Shown piece by piece: positions 28,298-36,887 of a DNA stretch of 56,348 nucleotides. Each line of letters opens with the position of its first letter. Position 1 is the first letter of the stretch. Made by a program: the position numbers and the translations under genes. A model generated the notes under the pieces. It worked only from the letters and a program-made list of their open reading frames with translations, was not told the origin of the DNA and did no database searches. Origin of the DNA: a virus; the IMG/VR virus record IMGVR_UViG_3300025151_000042, positions 1 to 56,348 of that record. The stretch is one strand, 5' to 3'.

Positions 28298-28645
28298 TTA
28301 TCTGTTTAATGACTCTAACAGGAATGCGTTGGCTGCATCGAACAAATGTAGAATCTCACCATGACTACTTCTACCCATCATCTCACCGTGAAACTTCTCA
28401 GTATCTAGTGCTATAACCATACCCATCATTATACCCTTTAGATATTCGGGTGTCAATCTTTCTGCAATCACGTCATCCATTTCCTCATCTTCATCGGGGT
28501 CTGTAAAGTAATCTAATACTGTTCTGATAAAATTACTTTCGGAAATGTGGGCGGGAGAGAGTAAATACGATAGGTCGTAATTATGGTGGGTATGATACAT
28601 GGCTGACAGAATGCTACTAATATCCTCTCGCATCATCTCCCCCAT
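28298..28645 (-). CDS. Unknown helical protein, 115 residues
   Basis: Acidic and helical, with methionine-rich termini and a DPDEDEEMDD cluster in the middle. No cysteine pattern or membrane segment. It precedes RFC by 33 bases in the same operon. No family recognised. Confidence 0.55.
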   Translation of the reverse strand: MGEMMREDISSILSAMYHTHHNYDLSYLLSPAHISESNFIRTVLDYFTDPDEDEEMDDVIAERLTPEYLKGIMMGMVIALDTEKFHGEMMGRSSHGEILHLFDAANAFLLESLNR

Positions 28646-28667
28646 GTATATCTACCTCATTAGTGTG

Positions 28668-29069
28668 TTATGAATTATTCCTAACACAATGTAGACAAAC
28701 CTTTGAATCCGGTGGAAAAACCCTTATCCTTCCACACGTACATTGTTCGGCTTGTCTCCTTTGTGTTGGTGTCATCACGGTAGGAGTACGGCTATAAACT
28801 ATATCCTCTTCTGCCTTAATTAAGTCTCTATTTATGTCATAAATAAGATGGCTAGCCTTTAGACCGACAGCATTCTCTACTTTCTCAGAGCCGACAGCAA
28901 CAATCTGAGGATTCTTAGATAAAAGAGCCGATAAACTATGGGGTGAAGGTACTGCCCTAACATTCTTATCACTAGACAGCCTTTGTGCAACTGCTTCTTT
29001 AGTCATAGCCCCATGTTTCCATAGGATGTCTACGATAAGCCGACGAACCCGTCGGTTGTTTGCACTCAT
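28668..29069 (-). CDS. Winged-helix protein with C-terminal zinc ribbon
   Basis: 133 residues. A winged helix at about 8-75 (IVDILWKHGAMTKEAVAQRL, then LSALLSKNPQIVAVG) leads to a C-terminal zinc ribbon CTCG...CLHC (about 109-128). One of at least five small winged-helix proteins of similar design in this leftward block. Likely a DNA-binding regulator of viral or host transcription. Confidence 0.65.
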   Translation of the reverse strand: MSANNRRVRRLIVDILWKHGAMTKEAVAQRLSSDKNVRAVPSPHSLSALLSKNPQIVAVGSEKVENAVGLKASHLIYDINRDLIKAEEDIVYSRTPTVMTPTQRRQAEQCTCGRIRVFPPDSKVCLHCVRNNS

Positions 29070-29096
29070 GTATAAATGTTATCACTATGGTTCTTA

Positions 29097-29297
29097 TTAA
29101 TGGTTTCCCATATCCGACCAAAAAACACTATTTGCTAGGTAATTGGTTGCGTCAACCTCAGAATCTTCCGTTTTGTAATTTGATTTATTTTTATCTTCAA
29201 AACATTCGATACCTGTTACATCTAGACCTATTACATCTTTAATAAAAAGATGAAAAAAATAAAAAAGAATGAAAAATACTACTATCTCTAAACCCAT
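29097..29297 (-). CDS. Small membrane protein, 66 residues
   Basis: The N-terminal transmembrane helix (about 3-20, IVVFFILFYFFHLF) is followed by an acidic soluble tail. Its ATG overlaps the preceding stop. It resembles the small single-pass proteins common in viral early regions. Function unknown. Confidence 0.5.
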   Translation of the reverse strand: MGLEIVVFFILFYFFHLFIKDVIGLDVTGIECFEDKNKSNYKTEDSEVDATNYLANSVFWSDMGNH

Positions 29298-29917
29298 TCC
29301 TCACTCACCTTCTTACGTTTACGTAAGTGGTTGGCTACGGTTATAGAGTTGTCCTTTATATACTCCCAATGTTCATCATCATGTTCAAAAATGTCCGGTC
29401 TTTCTTTTTCCTTAGTTTTCTTTTTAGGCCAATTGACTCTCATATTTTTAGGTTTAATCTTGTAAGTCAGTAAAGCCCTAGAATACTTTTCCGGTAATAC
29501 TTTGTATGTTTTCGCTAGACTACGCCACACTTCTATGTCTACATCGTTTTGTTTTAAGAAAGCAATAACTAATGGTAAAGGTGTGTCTTGCATAACCTTG
29601 CTCACTCTTTTTCTATCGCTCCATGTGAGTAAAGATTTGATAGAGCCGAAGTAATTATCCTTAGATTTTATGAGCAACTTATCGTCAACTACTACTAAAT
29701 CTTCTATCTTCTTAGTTACTCTAGGTGCTTTTTCGGTAACAATAACTAATCTGTTTTGTATGACAGGACTCCATTGTTCAACTTCTTTTACCCCAAACTT
29801 ATCCGTATGCAATATGTAAGTGATATTAGCATTCGTGGGAGCAGTATCTAGTTTACCATACATAACAAGATAATCTCCTGTCATAAATGGCGTAGCGTCT
29901 TTTGTAAAAATTATCAT
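29288..29917 (-). CDS. Unknown protein with clamp-loader-like position
   Basis: 209 residues from the first ATG (an in-frame TTG lies at 29935). The first half alternates strands and helices (ITYILHTDKFG, RLVIVTEKAPR, DLVVVDDKLLI). A helical middle (about 100-150) and a lysine-rich C-terminal tail follow. The layout faintly resembles DNA polymerase III delta-type or RFC collar domains, but no motif proves it. It lies in the replication operon. Confidence 0.5.
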   Translation of the reverse strand: MIIFTKDATPFMTGDYLVMYGKLDTAPTNANITYILHTDKFGVKEVEQWSPVIQNRLVIVTEKAPRVTKKIEDLVVVDDKLLIKSKDNYFGSIKSLLTWSDRKRVSKVMQDTPLPLVIAFLKQNDVDIEVWRSLAKTYKVLPEKYSRALLTYKIKPKNMRVNWPKKKTKEKERPDIFEHDDEHWEYIKDNSITVANHLRKRKKVSEEWV

Positions 29918-29940
29918 TGTTGTACCCCGTTTCAATTTTT

Positions 29941-30225
29941 TTAGTCAATTTTTCTGTATTCGTCTTTATAAAGATTAACAAATGGGTCATTACCATATAT
30001 GTAATTGTTTACTCTATCCATTTGTGTTGGAGATAGCCCCCATACATCACCTATCACATTCTTGGCTACTTTGTATTCGGCATGATACCACACTATACCA
30101 TGACTAGTTATGTAGGCACTAATACCATCTTCGGCCATAGCCTCGATAAGATTAGGTATTTCTTTTTTCTCTAAAGTACGATTAATCATCATGCGTGTAG
30201 GTTTGTTACGCCACTTCTTACTCAT
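29941..30225 (-). CDS. Unknown protein, 94 residues
   Basis: Basic N-terminus, then a mixed alpha/beta domain (IPNLIEAMAEDGISAYITSH). Coupled to the upstream gene by a 4-base overlap. No motif recognised. Confidence 0.5.
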   Translation of the reverse strand: MSKKWRNKPTRMMINRTLEKKEIPNLIEAMAEDGISAYITSHGIVWYHAEYKVAKNVIGDVWGLSPTQMDRVNNYIYGNDPFVNLYKDEYRKID

Positions 30226-30407
30226 GTCATCAACGCTCCAAACATTACTAGATTTACTATTGTACTAACAATAAACCCTATCATATACTTTTGTCTTAAG
30301 TTTACTTCTTTCTGCCACGCATTGTAAAACCAACTTGTAGTAGTTACAACATCTTTATCTTGTATTACTCTTTCTCCGTAAACTAACTTACCCCATATAT
30401 CTTTCAT
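30222..30407 (-). CDS. Small tail-anchored membrane protein, 61 residues
   Basis: One C-terminal transmembrane helix (about 42-60, MIGFIVSTIVNLVMFGALM) after a soluble charged region. It overlaps both neighbours by 4 bases. Function unknown. Confidence 0.5.
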   Translation of the reverse strand: MKDIWGKLVYGERVIQDKDVVTTTSWFYNAWQKEVNLRQKYMIGFIVSTIVNLVMFGALMT

Positions 30408-31030
30408 TCTTTAATCACCTCCTTATATTCTACATCTATAACAGGTGCGGATAAAGCATTAAGTTTCTTTTCCACACTATCTAACAATAAGTGGTCGTGT
30501 CCTAGAACATCCACTAATATTCTACTAACATCGGACATTTGCATTTGGGCTAAAAGTAACTGAGAATCTACACCAATTTCTTTCTTCAACTGTCCAACTA
30601 GTTTTAAGGAAGTATTAGCCTGTCCTATCAATCTTGCCGCATCTGCTACGAACTCACTAGTAATGCCACCTTCTGCTTCTTTTCTTATCTCTAATTCATC
30701 TAGATAAGATTGAATCCTCTTCACTATATCTTCTGCCGCATCTAGGGTGTTGATAGACTGAGAACGTGCCTCTTCTACGTGTTTAGCCTCTGATGGGTCA
30801 TATTCCATATGGTAGTCCATATGATGCATGACTGTACCATCCGGCCAATTATATTTACCTTCAAGATACGCAGGTGAAGAATCTCCTGTATGTACATCTA
30901 ATTCCATTTCCTTTCTGTTTTTATGTTGACAGAAATCACAATCGCCTTCTAGTACCCAACGTAATACTTCTATCGCAAAAGCATCTTGTTCGTTATGTAA
31001 TCTCATTTCTATTTCTCTTTTACTTTTCAT
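30404..31030 (-). CDS. Zinc-site protein with long coiled coil, terminase-small-like
   Basis: 208 residues. CDFCQHKNRKEME (C31, C34) with a nearby cluster MHHMDYH suggests a metal-bound N-terminal DNA-binding domain. A long helical region (about 85-180, DAAEDIVKRIQSYLDELEIR) could oligomerise. This zinc domain plus coiled coil resembles some phage terminase small subunits or DNA-packaging regulators, but the gene lies far from the terminase, so a replication role is equally possible. Confidence 0.5.
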   Translation of the reverse strand: MKSKREIEMRLHNEQDAFAIEVLRWVLEGDCDFCQHKNRKEMELDVHTGDSSPAYLEGKYNWPDGTVMHHMDYHMEYDPSEAKHVEEARSQSINTLDAAEDIVKRIQSYLDELEIRKEAEGGITSEFVADAARLIGQANTSLKLVGQLKKEIGVDSQLLLAQMQMSDVSRILVDVLGHDHLLLDSVEKKLNALSAPVIDVEYKEVIKE

Positions 31031-31397
31031 CTTTATCCCTCTGTGACGGTCTTGTCGGTCTTGATTTATTTTCTACTGATTGGTCTGTATAGTCATAAGA
31101 CGGGTCGCAATCAAAATACTCTTCATAGTCTTGTAACTGACAAGAGTATGTTCTAGGTTTAGTATCGTATTTTTTTATGATAGGGTGTCTATTCATCCTA
31201 CTTTCTAATGCTCTTAGAGATATTGACCTAGCACTTAATCTATACAATTTACCGCTTTTGTATGTCATATGTTCGTAACATTCAGCAGCAGTACGTGGAG
31301 TACTTTTACCTAAAAGATACCTAGCAGCACATTTCATAGAATCGTTTTGTTTACTCATTGTTCTTTTACTTAATCTTCCCTTCAATTCTCTATGCAT
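31020..31397 (-). CDS. Small winged-helix protein
   Basis: 125 residues from the ATG at 31397, overlapping the MCM-like stop by 8 bases. The central part (CAARYLLGKSTPRTAAECYE, then LYRLSARSISLRALESRMNR) has the winged-helix layout shared with four other small proteins here. The acidic C-terminal tail is probably disordered. Likely DNA-binding regulator. Confidence 0.55.
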   Translation of the reverse strand: MHRELKGRLSKRTMSKQNDSMKCAARYLLGKSTPRTAAECYEHMTYKSGKLYRLSARSISLRALESRMNRHPIIKKYDTKPRTYSCQLQDYEEYFDCDPSYDYTDQSVENKSRPTRPSQRDKDEK

Positions 31398-32745
31398 TTT
31401 TACGTACCCCCCAATCAATATTTTCTACACTTTCACTAACATTACCGAACCGACAAATAACACCCTTTCGACCACGCCTTTTTACAGCAGGTTCATGTTC
31501 GGTGTACCATGTCTGAGACTCAAGATTTTCTATCAACCATCTCTTTGCCGACTGATAATCTCCGTTAGTAATCATTCTAGAAATCTCCTTCAACAATTGA
31601 CTCTTAGGTATATCCTTCATCCAAAATGCCGACCTTATCAAGTCTAGGTCTGCATCCATTACTGTCCTTCTCATGTTTAGTGATTGATTTAGTATTTCCC
31701 TTAAAGTATCATCAAGCCTAATAATCAATGGTTCTCCACCACGATATTCCGGCTGCATCATAGCATATCCAATACACATTCTACGGAATAAATCTGCCTC
31801 AAAAGAACGTACATCGGGTCTATCTATCCACTCCATAATATCATCCTCGAATAATATTCCTGTCGGTGGATTAGCGACTGCCGTTTCTATCCTGTGCCTA
31901 ATCCATGCACGAATCTCCATGTTAAGATTAGCCAATTCTGCCCTCTCTTCTGTCTGCATATTTGCTTGACGATGCTGTGCTATTTTATAGGCTCTTTCTT
32001 TCTCCGGTGTCATCTCTATATCTATGATAAAGAAACGTCTATCAAGACCACTATCTAACTCAAATCTAGCAGGTTGTGTACCTGCCCATATAGAGTATCT
32101 AGTTGTGTAATTGACCCAACCATTTCTCATAGCCTTTTGTACTCTACCATTATCTAGTGAGGTAAGCAACTGATTCTTCATGTCTAGGCTGTGGTCTTTT
32201 TTAGATGCATCAGACATAGAAGAAAACTCTTCAAAGCCTAAGAAGCCGCCACACATTTCTCTAGCGATTGGTCGCCCTGCTATGTTACCTTCTTCATCTA
32301 CCGAGCCAAACATACCCGCCTCAGTAATAGAGTTAGCACCCATCATTGTCCTAACACCTTGCCCTAAATCTTGATTACTATTGTATAGTAGTCCTGTACC
32401 CTCGGCTAAGAACATAAGAATCAATACAGATTTACCCGAACCTTTTTGTCCTCTCATCAATATGTGAATACGTGTATCGGGCAACTGAGACATAGGGGTA
32501 TAGAATGGCATATTGTCATGTCTAAGAGGACAGTTTTCTATAACGAAATCACCATCCTCTTCATTTACTAATGGACTATCGGGGTCAAAATCACAACGGC
32601 TACATTTATTTAAGGTATTAAAAAGATGACCACCTACACTACATAGAAAGATAGGTATTTTATCTTCTACATCTACGAAGTAATTTCTACGTGCAAACTC
32701 TATTGTCTTTTCAAAGACATTAAACCTCCTTATTTGTGTACTCAT
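31390..32745 (-). CDS. MCM-like AAA+ helicase
   Basis: 451 residues. Walker A is GQKGSGKS (99-106), Walker B is GFLGFEEF (E172/E173), followed by an MCM-like stretch (LDNGRVQKAMRNGWVNYTTR, then AGTQPARFE and LDRRF) corresponding to the presensor hairpin, sensor and arginine finger. Cysteines C48, C51 and C72 may bind zinc. The C-terminal part is helical with a winged-helix-like end. Cellular MCM is about 650-700 residues; here most of the N-terminal OB region is missing. Best candidate for the replicative helicase. Confidence 0.7.
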   Translation of the reverse strand: MSTQIRRFNVFEKTIEFARRNYFVDVEDKIPIFLCSVGGHLFNTLNKCSRCDFDPDSPLVNEEDGDFVIENCPLRHDNMPFYTPMSQLPDTRIHILMRGQKGSGKSVLILMFLAEGTGLLYNSNQDLGQGVRTMMGANSITEAGMFGSVDEEGNIAGRPIAREMCGGFLGFEEFSSMSDASKKDHSLDMKNQLLTSLDNGRVQKAMRNGWVNYTTRYSIWAGTQPARFELDSGLDRRFFIIDIEMTPEKERAYKIAQHRQANMQTEERAELANLNMEIRAWIRHRIETAVANPPTGILFEDDIMEWIDRPDVRSFEADLFRRMCIGYAMMQPEYRGGEPLIIRLDDTLREILNQSLNMRRTVMDADLDLIRSAFWMKDIPKSQLLKEISRMITNGDYQSAKRWLIENLESQTWYTEHEPAVKRRGRKGVICRFGNVSESVENIDWGVRKNA

Positions 32746-33525
32746 TTACTCACCTGCTGTATGTCCTTCTATATCTAATAGTGCCTCTTCAACCTGTAAC
32801 ATATAGTTAGGGTCAATATTGAGGAAGTGTGTCTCGGATAAAAACTTTACTAATGCATCTACGGATTTAGTATTGACAAAAGTACTTTTTGTATTACTAC
32901 AAACTATTAGGTAATTACCTTTATTTTTATCGGAAAAGTTTTCAAAGACTTCAGAAAACATCCACGATGGCGGAGGCATTATCAATTGCCTGTTAGTAGA
33001 TTCTCCACTATTCACGAAAAATGCTTTTTCTGTTTTTCTACCGTAATCATAAACTAACACATCATCATCGGGTATTTGTAACATATCTTCATACAGATAT
33101 TCTTGCATGATATTTGTAGTAAGGTATGACATCTCATCTACTCCTAGTTTATTTAACGCTAAAACTATATCTCTCATCACAGGATAGTTATACAACCACG
33201 CCTTAGTTTTATCTTGGCTGACAACATAAGTATGAGACATACGAAGAATGAAATATCTTCTACCTACATTGTTGTATAATTCATACATTCTCCATTCGGG
33301 AAAACTTGGGTTAGGTACACTATTCATTGGCTCTACATTATGTAGTTTGGAAAATATCTTACATACAGGTTTTTCTTCACCTACTAATCCACTACACGCC
33401 ACGAAAGACGCAAAGCCTTGTTCTCCTTGAAAATACACTAATAGAGACGTAGGCTCTACTGTTACATTTTTTAACCATACTAAATCTGTATCGCCCATTT
33501 GTTGTACTATTTTTTCACTCATCAT
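32746..33525 (-). CDS. Unknown replication-operon protein, 259 residues
   Basis: A mixed alpha/beta protein directly before, and nearly touching, the MCM-like gene. Segments such as TSLLVYFQGEQGFASFVACS and a central LALNKLGVDEMSYLTTN recall PAC2-type proteasome-assembly chaperones, but the match is weak. A helicase accessory is an alternative. No catalytic motif visible. Confidence 0.45.
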   Translation of the reverse strand: MMSEKIVQQMGDTDLVWLKNVTVEPTSLLVYFQGEQGFASFVACSGLVGEEKPVCKIFSKLHNVEPMNSVPNPSFPEWRMYELYNNVGRRYFILRMSHTYVVSQDKTKAWLYNYPVMRDIVLALNKLGVDEMSYLTTNIMQEYLYEDMLQIPDDDVLVYDYGRKTEKAFFVNSGESTNRQLIMPPPSWMFSEVFENFSDKNKGNYLIVCSNTKSTFVNTKSVDALVKFLSETHFLNIDPNYMLQVEEALLDIEGHTAGE

Positions 33526-33898
33526 TGTTCATCCTCTCCTGTACTACATCTCTCAAGAACTTGGGAAATCTATGTAGTTGTTTTTTCGATAAAATTACTT
33601 TATCTACTACTGTCTCGATAGGTCTTACATCCCATACTGATATAATATTATTAGCCGAAGTATATTGGTGTGGTATGTCACCCATCTTTTCAAAAAGTAT
33701 GCTTCTACTCAATACTGCTGCCGCCCTTATACAAGAAATGGTATCTTTAGCCTTCATACCTCTCTTATTCATTCTATCATTATACCAATCAGTTATTTCT
33801 CTTGTATTTTTTTGTCCGTGTTCGCTGACATACTTGTAGACCTCAGTTTGAAATCTCTTGTTCAACGCCCCACTTCTCTTACTAGTCCTGTTACTCAT
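33515..33898 (-). CDS. Small winged-helix protein
   Basis: 127 residues. N-terminal helices (FQTEVYKYVSEHGQKNTREI), a second helix with basic residues and a beta wing match the paralogous winged-helix set of this block, particularly the protein at 36966-37379: both end in LRDVVQERM / LREAYEKCK helices. First gene left of the AT-rich gap, so its product is the closest candidate to bind there. Confidence 0.6.
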   Translation of the reverse strand: MSNRTSKRSGALNKRFQTEVYKYVSEHGQKNTREITDWYNDRMNKRGMKAKDTISCIRAAAVLSRSILFEKMGDIPHQYTSANNIISVWDVRPIETVVDKVILSKKQLHRFPKFLRDVVQERMNNDE

Positions 33899-34116
33899 AT
33901 TTTTTCCACTCCTGTATTACGGTTTTAATTATTTTCTTTTGTTATGTTGTCTACAAAAATAATAAAACGCTGTACTGAAAGCCTATTATTTATTTTTTTT
34001 ATTTCTTCTATAATGTTTTAGAGACTAACCTAATACCATACATACTATTGAAGAAATTAAAAAATTAAAAAATAATAGAGCAGTAACACGTTTTATTTTT
34101 TTTGTACACCTCCTAA
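33899..34116 (-). promoter_or_regulatory. AT-rich intergenic gap flanked by inverted repeats
   Basis: 218 bases without a gene inside an otherwise overlapping operon. AATAAAACGCTGTACTG at 33961-33977 is an inverted near-copy of CAGTAACACGTTTTATT at 34081-34097. Between them lie TTTTTTATTTCTTCTATAAT (from 33993) and long A/T runs. The same elements occur at 53605-53873. It may be a replication origin, a promoter region, or both. Confidence 0.55.
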
Positions 34117-34920
34117 TTATTGAAAAATTAATAAATAATTCTCATATTCTAGTCTATTTCTATCTGCAAAATCTATACTATTTGCTCTTGCTTTTGTAAA
34201 TGGTTGTTCGGGTAGTTCTTTTACGTTAATATTATCCATAGCATCTAAATGTTTTTCTACCTCATCATGGAATATCTCTAGTGGTACTAGATGTGTCCAA
34301 AATGATAGCATAGAAGTACGTAGAGGCTGAATAAACCCATCACCTAACTCATATCTACCGACAATGTAAGTACGCTGTGTAGCACACACTATTTCTATCG
34401 TTTTTTTACCGTTAATATAAACAAGTGTGGGGTACATTTTACCATCTATCTTACTCATTCTCATGTATGAATCCCAATCGGGAGGTTTGTGCATGATATA
34501 AGCAGGTAATTGCTCGTATAATTCCACAAGATATTTACTTTTACTATCCCATGCTCCATCATCAATGCCATGTATAACACCGGAAGTAACCCACACACCA
34601 AAAAATGTATCGGGATAATCTTGTATGAATGATGATACTAAATCGTAGAAATCTATTTCGCCATCTATGGATAAAGAGAGCCAATGATTACAATCTAAAA
34701 ATGATACTTCATTATCCATAGACATAATAAATCTTGAGAAAATACTTGTATCAAGTATAGCAAAATCTTTATCAAGATATTTATCCCTTAAAAGTATTGT
34801 AGGTTTTTTGTAGAATGATTTACCCTTTCTACTTCCCTCACTTACTCTAGTATAGGGCATTGCCTCTACTAATTCTAAGTGTTTTACTTTTATGATAAAA
34901 TAATCATTCTTCTGACTCAT
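34117..34920 (-). CDS. Unknown protein, 267 residues
   Basis: Start taken at the ATG at 34920, preceded by GAGAGGATGCAGT; a longer form from 34947 is possible. Alpha/beta with acidic segments and repeated tryptophans (HWLSLSIDGEIDFYDLV, FFGVWVTSGVIHG). No motif or membrane segment recognised. It is the first gene on the far side of the AT-rich gap. Confidence 0.55.
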   Translation of the reverse strand: MSQKNDYFIIKVKHLELVEAMPYTRVSEGSRKGKSFYKKPTILLRDKYLDKDFAILDTSIFSRFIMSMDNEVSFLDCNHWLSLSIDGEIDFYDLVSSFIQDYPDTFFGVWVTSGVIHGIDDGAWDSKSKYLVELYEQLPAYIMHKPPDWDSYMRMSKIDGKMYPTLVYINGKKTIEIVCATQRTYIVGRYELGDGFIQPLRTSMLSFWTHLVPLEIFHDEVEKHLDAMDNINVKELPEQPFTKARANSIDFADRNRLEYENYLLIFQ

Positions 34921-35155
34921 ACTGCATCCTCTCAACATGAACAGCATTTGCCTTACTCATAAGACTTCTAAACTCATCAGTTACTTTCTTTGGTGTCTTT
35001 TTACCCCACGAACCTATACTCATGTACTTACGCATATCACTAATCAAAATACGATACTCTTGAATCCTATCATCATCAGTCATATTTTCTCTTCTAAGTT
35101 TTTCAGCCTCTTCTGCTGCTTTCTTTTCCGCTAAAACTTCGCTGTACTTTCTCAT
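34904..35155 (-). CDS. Small coiled-coil protein, 83 residues
   Basis: The N-terminal half is a charged coiled coil (YSEVLAEKKAAEEAEKLRRE). The C-terminal half is basic and helical. Overlaps both neighbours. Function unknown. Confidence 0.5.
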   Translation of the reverse strand: MRKYSEVLAEKKAAEEAEKLRRENMTDDDRIQEYRILISDMRKYMSIGSWGKKTPKKVTDEFRSLMSKANAVHVERMQYESEE

Positions 35156-35355
35156 CTATTACGCCTCTCTTTTAATGTGTATCTCTCTTCCAAAATGCGT
35201 TCTATCTCCCATATCGCTCTATTACTTTTAGACCATTCTCCATCATCGAATACATCCGTTTCTCTATACAGTTTGTATAGTGCATCCTTAGCATTTTCTA
35301 ATTCAGTCAATGCCTCTTCTATCCACCATCTAATATCATTCTCTTCTTCACTCAT
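35152..35355 (-). CDS. Small acidic helical protein, 67 residues
   Basis: Highly charged, helix-rich (DIRWWIEEALTELENAKDAL). It overlaps the upstream and downstream genes by 4 bases each. No family recognised. Confidence 0.5.
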   Translation of the reverse strand: MSEEENDIRWWIEEALTELENAKDALYKLYRETDVFDDGEWSKSNRAIWEIERILEERYTLKERRNR

Positions 35356-35618
35356 ATTTCTGCCCCCTCATCATCGTAAATATATGTGTTCACTCTGTAT
35401 GATGTACAACCTGCTGTGTGTCTACTACCCATGAATACCGTGTGTCCATTTTTGATAACTTTAACATTCTTCATTCCTTTTAAGATATTACTAACTGCTT
35501 TAGCATTACTTACTTTTCTCATATTAATACTATGATATATTTCTTCTGCTGTCATTGGCTCGCCTTTTTCTCGCAAAGTATCGCTAATCGCCTGTCTAGT
35601 TCTCGCGTGTCTCTTCAT
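35352..35618 (-). CDS. Small winged-helix protein, 88 residues
   Basis: Start chosen at 35618 because it follows the upstream TAA by one base (TAA-T-ATG). The fold pattern is clear: basic helix (ARTRQAISDTLREKGEPMTA), second helix, recognition helix (SNAKAVSNILKGMK) and wing (VKVIKNGHTVF). Member of the local winged-helix set; probably binds DNA. Confidence 0.6.
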   Translation of the reverse strand: MKRHARTRQAISDTLREKGEPMTAEEIYHSINMRKVSNAKAVSNILKGMKNVKVIKNGHTVFMGSRHTAGCTSYRVNTYIYDDEGAEI

Positions 35619-35619
35619 A

Positions 35620-35883
35620 TTACTCCGACTCCGTTTCATCACTTAAAGGGTTCGCTTCATCGAGATAAAGATATAATTCACCACCAATGTTGACACTATG
35701 GAAATGTAATACGTCAATAATTTTTTGTGTGTATATTACACCATCCATCAATTCTTCTTTGAGATGTTGTAGCCATTGAAGTAAAGATAGGTCATCCCTA
35801 TCCATTGTAGTACCGTATTTGGCCTCGCCTTTTTTAGCACGTTCTCTAATCTCAGCAATTACTTTTTCCTCAATACTACTCAT
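35620..35883 (-). CDS. MazG-like nucleotide pyrophosphohydrolase-type protein
   Basis: 87 residues from the ATG at 35883. The sequence EIRERAKKGEAKYGTTMDR followed by LQWLQHLKEELMDGVIYTQK matches the helical core of phage MazG-like/dATP-diphosphohydrolase-like proteins, with conserved glutamates and aspartate (EELMD) for metal binding. It could sanitise nucleotide pools. It shares its N-terminal coding sequence (MSSIEEK) with the unrelated gene at 36381. Confidence 0.55.
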   Translation of the reverse strand: MSSIEEKVIAEIRERAKKGEAKYGTTMDRDDLSLLQWLQHLKEELMDGVIYTQKIIDVLHFHSVNIGGELYLYLDEANPLSDETESE

Positions 35884-35975
35884 CAGAACCAACCTCCACA
35901 TTTACCACAAATACTTGGGTACATAGGTTTTTTACCATTACTTTTACCGCAAATACATTCATTCTCAACATTCAT
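35883..35975 (-). CDS. Zinc microprotein, 30 residues
   Basis: Reads MNVENECICG...ICGKCGGWF. CxC and CxxC pairs make a four-cysteine zinc site in a 30-residue chain. Its TGA overlaps the next gene's ATG by one base (TGATG) and its ATG overlaps the preceding stop, which argues it is translated. Confidence 0.5.
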   Translation of the reverse strand: MNVENECICGKSNGKKPMYPSICGKCGGWF

Positions 35976-36106
35976 TATTCTTCACCATTCCATTCTTTTA
36001 AAGCATTCATTATATCTATAATGTCATCACCATTAAGCGGCTCTTGATAATTTACATACCATATATACTTGCATATATCTGCTAATTCATCGTCTGCAAA
36101 TCTCAT
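35975..36106 (-). CDS. Small acidic protein, 43 residues
   Basis: Reads MRFADDELADICKYIWYVNY..., acidic and helical. Stop and start overlap neighbours (TAATG downstream, ATGA-type upstream), consistent with a real coupled gene. No family. Confidence 0.5.
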   Translation of the reverse strand: MRFADDELADICKYIWYVNYQEPLNGDDIIDIMNALKEWNGEE

Positions 36107-36384
36107 TGTTCATCACCTTCCGTTGGTAGTATCATATTGATTATGTCTCGACCATTAGGTACTGTATGCACCTCTTCATGTGGCGACTCTATTAGATAGA
36201 GATTTGCTATTGTATTTACATCCCAATCTAGTATGTTAAAAATAGTACCGGACTTTAGATGTACATCTAAAGAACCATAAGTCTCTCTTTCGACTATTGC
36301 CGCAATCTCTCTTCTGTCAATTTTTACTTTTCCGGTAGTACAAACTAATGTATCTGACCAATATTCTCTTTTTAATTCACTCAT
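36103..36384 (-). CDS. Small beta-rich protein, 93 residues
   Basis: Start at 36384 overlaps the upstream stop as ATGA; a TTG at 36399 is less likely. Beta strands dominate (GKVKIDRREIAAIVERETYG, then HLKSGTIFNILDW), resembling small barrel or SH3-like folds. No motif. Confidence 0.5.
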   Translation of the reverse strand: MSELKREYWSDTLVCTTGKVKIDRREIAAIVERETYGSLDVHLKSGTIFNILDWDVNTIANLYLIESPHEEVHTVPNGRDIINMILPTEGDEQ

Positions 36385-36719
36385 GGTACATCTCTCCAAA
36401 GCGTTTCGCGACCTACAAGGTTATGCCAATTACCTTTTTTATCTTGTACCATAATACCACTAGGCCACTTTGTATCTAAGTTATCGTAGGCATCAGATAC
36501 ACACGATGTTACATCTTTTTCTATCATACTACCATCATCTAATTCTACATATAATCTTCCGTATTTAACCCACCATTGTTTTACTTTACTTTCGGCAAAT
36601 GGGTTTGTATCATCATCTTCAAATACCTCTTCCAAATCTATACAACAATGTCCTTCATATGTTAATTCTATCTGTCTTATATCTTGATTATAAATTGCTT
36701 TTTCCTCAATACTACTCAT
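36381..36719 (-). CDS. Unknown acidic protein, 112 residues
   Basis: Acidic protein with aromatic clusters (KQWWVKYGRLYVELDDGSMI). The first eight codons (MSSIEEKA) are nearly identical to those of the gene at 35620, although the rest is unrelated. The upstream stop TAG is directly adjacent to its ATG. Confidence 0.5.
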   Translation of the reverse strand: MSSIEEKAIYNQDIRQIELTYEGHCCIDLEEVFEDDDTNPFAESKVKQWWVKYGRLYVELDDGSMIEKDVTSCVSDAYDNLDTKWPSGIMVQDKKGNWHNLVGRETLWRDVP

Positions 36720-36887
36720 CTAAACCAACTCCCATTCAAAACCACAATCTATGTCCACATAATCATGTGGGTTTTCTCTTACATAATCCATGTAATCTTC
36801 AATACTTTGGTGCATCAAATCATCAATCTCAATCTCTATTTCTTCTTCAATTTCTACTTTTACTTTTACCTTTATTGTTTCAACCAT
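36720..36887 (-). CDS. Small acidic protein, 55 residues
   Basis: Begins MVETIKVKVKVEIEEEIEIE, an alternating charged beta-type segment, then a helix with EDYMDYVRENP. Very acidic, DNA-mimic-like in composition. Its stop abuts the next ATG. Function unknown. Confidence 0.45.
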   Translation of the reverse strand: MVETIKVKVKVEIEEEIEIEIDDLMHQSIEDYMDYVRENPHDYVDIDCGFEWELV

